Part shown: positions 59,039 to 64,000 of the stretch, one piece after another
Layout: every line of letters starts with the position of its first letter
Numbering within the stretch: position 1 is the stretch's first letter
From: Scilla litardierei
Taxonomy: Eukaryota > Streptophyta > Magnoliopsida > Asparagales > Asparagaceae
Assembly: GCA_030789695.1 (NCBI GenBank)
Contig: CM061139.1
Coordinates: forward strand, 196,327,641 to 196,391,640
Length of the DNA: 64,000 nt
Reading direction: 5' to 3'
The notes under the pieces: model-generated
The model's input: only the letters and a program-made list of their open reading frames with translations
Database searches by the model: none
What the model was told of the DNA's origin: nothing
Made by a program: the position numbers and the translations under genes

Positions 59039-59899
59039 ATCATATGACAATGGAGGCTTAGCCAAGACACAAAAGTGGGGATGTACAAGCCTCACATTAG
59101 GGGTGGCAATTCGGGCCGGCTCGGTCTTATCGGGCCGTGCCGGCCCGGTCCGGTTTTCTTAAAGGACTGGGCCGGCCCGGTCCGATAAGACTTCGGGCCA
59201 TTCCAGATAGGCCCAGGCACGGTCCGATAAAAATTCGGGCCGTCCGGCCCGGTCCGATAGGGTTGAATGAATTATGTATTGTGACAATATTTTATCATAT
59301 TTTTAAACACAAACTTGTCTCACATGCTTAAAGATGCATCGAAATGGAGCACGAAAGAAGAGGATTAAGTGGGTTGCATAAGGTGATGTGTCCTACATTT
59401 TTTTCATTTATTTGGCAAGATGAAGTAACATGTTTGGTGGTTCTTTGTCTCTTCTCGGAAATGGAGATTGACCCCCAAGATCCGAAGACATCAAAGTTGG
59501 CGTTGGCAGGAAGTTGTTAAAATTTATAATATTTGGACCTTGATCTGATAAGATTCATGACATTGGACTCAACATCATAAATGAATGCACATTACTGAAA
59601 TCCTATTTAGATCAATGTGTGGTCAAATTGAAGTGGGGCGATCAAATACTTTTCGTGCCGTGCCGTGCCGCCCATGGGCTGAAAAGCTTGGCCCGGGTCC
59701 GGCCCGAAAATGAACCGGGCCGGGCCGGCCCGGTCCAATAAGGATTTCGGGCCAAAATTGTTGGCCCAGGCACGGTCTTATCGTGCCGGGCCCGTGCCGG
59801 GCTATCGTGCCGGGCCAAGCCTCACATGGGCTTGTACTTGTTGAACCGCCCATTTTTTGTGTCTTGGTATATGAGATTAAGCCTCCATTGTCACATGAT
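59039..59899. mobile_element. Foldback MITE split by a hAT-like insert
   Basis: Outer arms 59039-59091 (ATCATATGACAATGGAGGCT onward) and 59828-59899 (ending CCTCCATTGTCACATGAT) are inverted repeats, including CCAAGACACAAAA and GTACAAGCC. The original element would be only about 130 bp. The rest is the GC-rich insert at 59098-59815. Confidence 0.8.
59098..59815. mobile_element. hAT-like non-autonomous insert with GGCCCGG-rich ends
   Basis: The left end TAGGGGTGGCAATTCGGGCC and both subterminal regions (59110-59260 and 59640-59815, rich in GGGCCGGCCCGGTCC) match the hAT style seen at 3110. The direct repeat CAAGCCTCACAT occurs at 59086-59097 and 59816-59827; its last 8 bp, CCTCACAT, could be the hAT target duplication. 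The right end lacks the expected inverse of the left terminus. No transposase. Confidence 0.6.
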
Positions 59900-59913
59900 A
59901 TATATATATATGT

Positions 59914-60043
59914 TGTTATGAACGAGAAAAGGATTTGGAGAAGGGTTGAGGCTAGGAAACCCCTAGCCTCCTTTATATAGTATTCATAATGGGTACTCAT
60001 GTGGGTGGATACCCAATAGGCCCAATGAGTCCTATTCATAACA
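59914..60043 (-). repeat. 3' LTR of copia copy 4 (130 bp, single-copy form)
   Basis: It runs from TGTTATGAACGAGAAAAGG to CCTATTCATAACA. It lacks the 60-bp duplication of the LTR at 33334 and has a few substitutions. The bases just outside on the left are TATGT, a possible target duplication. Confidence 0.92.
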
Positions 60044-63000
60044 CTTCCCCTTATCCAACCAACGTGGTATACTCGACTTTATGAATACTGAATGATTCAT
60101 TAGTACTACCGAGTATCTTAAGGGGTGGATACTTCTGGATCCAAGTTAAGGGTAACTGCCTCGTTAAAAACCCTTAGCTATGGAAAACCCTGTGGGAAAA
60201 AACCAATAGCGAAGGGAAAAAAGTACAGCACTCCATAACTTCCCCTGATTTGGGGATGTGTCGAGGGGTGGATACTTCTGGATCCAGAGTCAATGTGGTT
60301 GCCTCATTAAAACCTTGACTATGGAAAACCCTGTGGGAAAAACCACTAGCCAAGGAAAAAGAGTACAACTCTACAGTTGACTCCCCCTAATCTGATCAAG
60401 CTTCAGGCTTGCAGATCTCCTATATATCTATACATTTATCTCCTATGTGTCTATACATCCATCTCATCAGCAACATTCCGAAAGCAAAAGTAAAGTACAA
60501 GCATCACTCATCTATACAAGTTTCACTCATATAAGGCAGTAGCTGAAACTGGAGGAGCGCTACGAACTTGGTAGACAGCTCCACGTCTCAATCGTCAATA
60601 TCTGCAAAGGTACTTCAGGACCTGGCTATGTATGTTCTTGAACTGCTCCCTGGGTGATGAGCTTCTCGGGATGGTAGAAGGATGTAGACTCGGAAGGATT
60701 CTGTGTAGATCTTTAGGAGGTGGACGTCCCTTTTATGCCATTCATCGCGATGATCTGTAACCTGCATATGCAAATACATTTAACATAGAGGATTTTTCCT
60801 CGACCCTTGGAGATAGCGCAGAAGCTACATATCTCTGGTCCAGTGGTGCGCTGGGGGCACTGCACTGTACCTGGCTAATAGCTATACTGCTACCGCTCAA
60901 AAGAGACGCATGCAGTTGGCCAGGTAAAAGAGTGTTTCAAAGACACTTAAGGTACTTCCGGACCATATATATTCTTCCCCTCTTCCAGCTAACGGAAAGG
61001 GGTCTTTTAATGTATATCCATACAACCACATAGGTGTATTTGGTGGAGAATGAAATTAATGTTTCTTCATCAATCATCATTGTATGAAGTTTACATCTTC
61101 GGGATGATTTATTAACGTCATCTTCAGGATGATGGTTCATTTCCAGGATAATAGTTCATCTTCAGGATGATGGTTCATCTTCAGGATGATTAAAGTTCTG
61201 TAAGCCTAGAATTTATGCCTAGCTAGGGCTTTCATATCATATAATATCTGATAGATAGGCTTTAACAGATATTTCGGTAATTTCTCTTCAGGAGATCCGA
61301 TAATATTTTGAGTTATTAAAATAATCTCAAATCTTTTAATTTGCTCTCTTAAGAACAATACTGTTTTTAAGAGGTGCAAACAACAACCTTTTAGTATGAG
61401 TCCTTTAAGGATCTTTGTCTAGGTTGTCTTTCCTTTAATCATATTATTAATATGTGTCCCAAAAGAAAGGAAAGTAAAGAAATTTGTACATGCAGTTGAA
61501 GAAATTTTATATCGGTGATGTTGTCACATCCAATAGCAACATCAACCAAAAATTCCCTCTTTTGCCATTCGTTGGGTTACGCCTTGACATAAACCAGTCG
61601 ATGCATCAGATTCATCTTGTAAGTGAGTTCAGCTCATCTTACTTGATTACTTCCTGGTTTGAGCGATTTATACCTCTAAAAACTATAGCAAATTAAAATG
61701 CTTATAGCTAACGATTTTATTTTAATTCTCCTTCAATACTCAGTTATCCCACAGGATTTGATATCATTTTTGATACCAGGACTTCAGGTCCAACACCTCA
61801 TATTTCATAAGTGAGTCCAGCTCACCTTATTATTGCCTCATTCCACATTATTATAATTTGGCCAAATCTCTATCTTTGCTTTAGGCAAAGCAGAGTTGTG
61901 GAAACGATATTTTATATTTAACTGGCAAAATGAAATATGAGAGAATTTGTCGACAAAAGGTGTTCTTTCTTGTCCAAAACTCACCCCGTACGTACTATAA
62001 TCATTTGATTTCTCCCAGAGGTGTCTCCTTCACGACGCGTTAAAGAAGTGAAGGTTCTGGGACGGGTAAAGAATATGAACAGATCCAGAATTGGTCCTTA
62101 GCAACCAAGTTGCAATAAGGTTCTGGATTTGAGCTCACTTTCCTGTGGTGGTATTGTTTTTTCGGTCTCCAGGAGTAGATCTCTCTTTTTGGAGCCTAGT
62201 GGTATGTCCTCTCATCCATTGAGGATATCCACTTCTGCTAATGGTGGATTGCATCCAATATATTCGGTATGTCAATCCTAGCTGGATTTTTAGTAGCAGG
62301 GATGTGAAAGTTTTGACAATATCTATATTGTCAGTAACTATGTCTGATAACTGTTTTAACAGTTTCATAAGTGTGGATCTTCAGGATCTCATCACATTTC
62401 ATGATATTCAGATCATAGGTATTAATGATTTAAATGGTCATTTGAGCTTTAGGCTCATGGATGATTGTAGTATTTCTGTTGAAACTGATTCTGGGACATT
62501 AAAGTTTTGAGGGATCTTCAGGATCTCATCAAATCTTTAAAATAGGATCATCAATGCACGTCTTAGGAGAAGTGAATTTAAATGCTTCCCCTGTACAGAG
62601 TGCTCAGACTTTATTTATCTGGGATATTTACTTCCGATAAATAGTTCTGTATTTTGATGGTCTATATTGGTGATATGGGGGTGTCTACTCATCATGGCAC
62701 AATCTATAAGATGTGCTCTAAACGCTTCCCCCGTCAGGGGTTTTCGGAAAACTGTTTATATGAGGTGATCAGACTCATATAAATAGGTTCTAAGTATGCG
62801 TTTTGATGGTTTGCAATGTAATTGCATGTTCCCATGTGGTCACCTACAACTGGATTTTTAATGGATAAGAAATCCATTTAAATCATTTTAATGATTTATA
62901 TTACCCATACTTGGGTGTGAACACAAGCTTCAGGGTGTTCGTTATTTTTCCAGTTGTAAAACATTTAAGTTTCCCAGTGTTATCCAAAGTTACCACCTTT

Positions 63001-64000
63001 TTATAAAAGAGTGTGGTTGGATAATGACCATTTATTTAGAGGATATATTGATGAGTACACCAAGGGTACATCATCAGTCCGGTTAAGGGAGTGGACGAAG
63101 CCTATTTATATCCCTTAAATACTCTCAAGAGACCTAAAGGTCTTCATTATCTTTAATGATGATAGTATATCATCTTAAATTCATTTGAGGAAGTGGGGAG
63201 AGTCAAGGTCCATGTGAATGGAGATGATCTCATTTTCATTTTTCCTTTTTGAATAGGACAATGAAAGTTTCACCCTTTTTGAAGAATCTTCGGGTTCGTC
63301 TGGTTGATGATGTCTTGCATCATCACTCCAAGGTGATATCGATCCAAAGTTGGTCGATTCTGGACACTTCTGGTGTTCCAAAATAATTCCTCTTTTGAAT
63401 TTATGTGGCACTTTTTGAAAAGTCCATTACAATGCTCAAGTTAATTTTGTCCGGTAATAGTTGAACTGTGTTCAAACTGTGAAGGATTACATCTTCACTT
63501 TTACTATTGTGCGGATCATTTTGGGACAAAGCTTCAGGCTTCATTTATTCCTTGAGTCATTAGGGATTTCGTTTTGACGAATATCCTTTTTGAAACTGTA
63601 TAAGTTTCAGAGAGTATATGGCATCCTCATTTTATTTTTAGGGGTATTTCAAGATAGCAAAACATACGCAGTAAAATAAAATGTATTAAAACTACAAGAG
63701 AATAATACTGATGATAAGTCAACAAGTGACATAGTGTGATGTGTGCTCTTGAAAACATACAACAATAATTATGCTCATTTAAGACTTATGTTATGACAGC
63801 AGATAATTTTTGATTTCAAAGTTTATTTGTCCTCGGGGAGTAGCCAAATATACATAAGGTCAACTAGACTTTCGTCGTTTTGACTAGATATGTATGTATT
63901 TTTATAAGTTAATGCACATTCATGTTTGCAAAAACATTATTGCTCTTATCAGAACTTCCGGTCTGATTTTGGCTTGCCATTGCTTACTCCATGTCGAGGT
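59914..64000 (-). mobile_element. Short-LTR copia element (Ale/Retrofit-like), coding-dead, copy 4, cut by the window end
   Basis: It begins with an LTR at 59914-60043 and continues with sequence nearly identical to 33524-37480 of copy 3, including the two 3' non-coding units and the same broken pol fragments. Examples are 60937-61140 against 34413-34616 and 62135-62368 against 35617-35850. The far LTR, primer-binding site and gag part lie beyond 64000. Shared disabling mutations show that it descends from the same defective ancestor as copy 3. Confidence 0.92.

Overview
This 64 kb window is nuclear DNA of a flowering plant. The evidence is one plant-type PP2A catalytic subunit gene with GT-AG introns, surrounded almost entirely by plant transposable elements: Ty1/copia and Ty3/gypsy chromovirus retrotransposons, hAT, Helitrons and MITEs. 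The species cannot be told from the sequence. I saw no rRNA gene, functional tRNA gene, CRISPR array or bacterial-type operon.

Layout. 1-2726: 3' part of a decayed short-LTR copia element (Ale/Retrofit-like), with an expanded minisatellite. 3110-12170: a 9 kb hAT DNA transposon with an 8-bp target duplication and a broken transposase. It was split by a gypsy-type solo LTR (5676-9852, 5-bp target duplication), which itself holds another 1.4 kb insertion; a Helitron (11489-11982) lies near the hAT 3' end. 14.2-15.2 kb: a copia integrase/RT relic. 15670-23774: a very young copia element with near-identical LTRs and one intact 1354-residue gag-pol frame, but a 3' LTR cut about 79 bp short. 23775-27879: a gypsy-type LTR joined directly to that cut. 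29.2-32.3 kb: a second Ale-like copia relic. 32351-32415: a tRNA-Pro-like pseudogene. 32734-39744: two tandem Helitrons, the second split by a 6.4 kb copia element whose LTRs are almost identical although its coding region is dead.

The only host gene begins at 40154. Four clean exons encode the first 103 residues of a PP2A catalytic subunit, with metal-site motifs GDIHG and GDYVDRG, and then no further exon is visible in the remaining 20.6 kb. That downstream stretch holds a 1.5 kb non-autonomous LTR element with 5-bp target duplications and a third internal LTR fragment (44577-46108), a Helitron with a triplicated 3' hairpin (48366-49174), and a decayed minus-strand chromovirus (about 49.2-56.6 kb) carrying a Harbinger-type MITE and a duplicated integrase. 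It also holds a 1.17 kb tandem duplication containing MITEs and Helitrons (56161-59030), a foldback element with a nested hAT-like insert (59039-59899), and a second copy of the defective copia family (59914 to the window end).

The genes do not form a pathway. The interest lies in the insertion history, which can be ordered by nesting, and in defective elements that appear to have moved recently, presumably using proteins of intact relatives such as, in principle, other copia elements. No wholly new system is evident.
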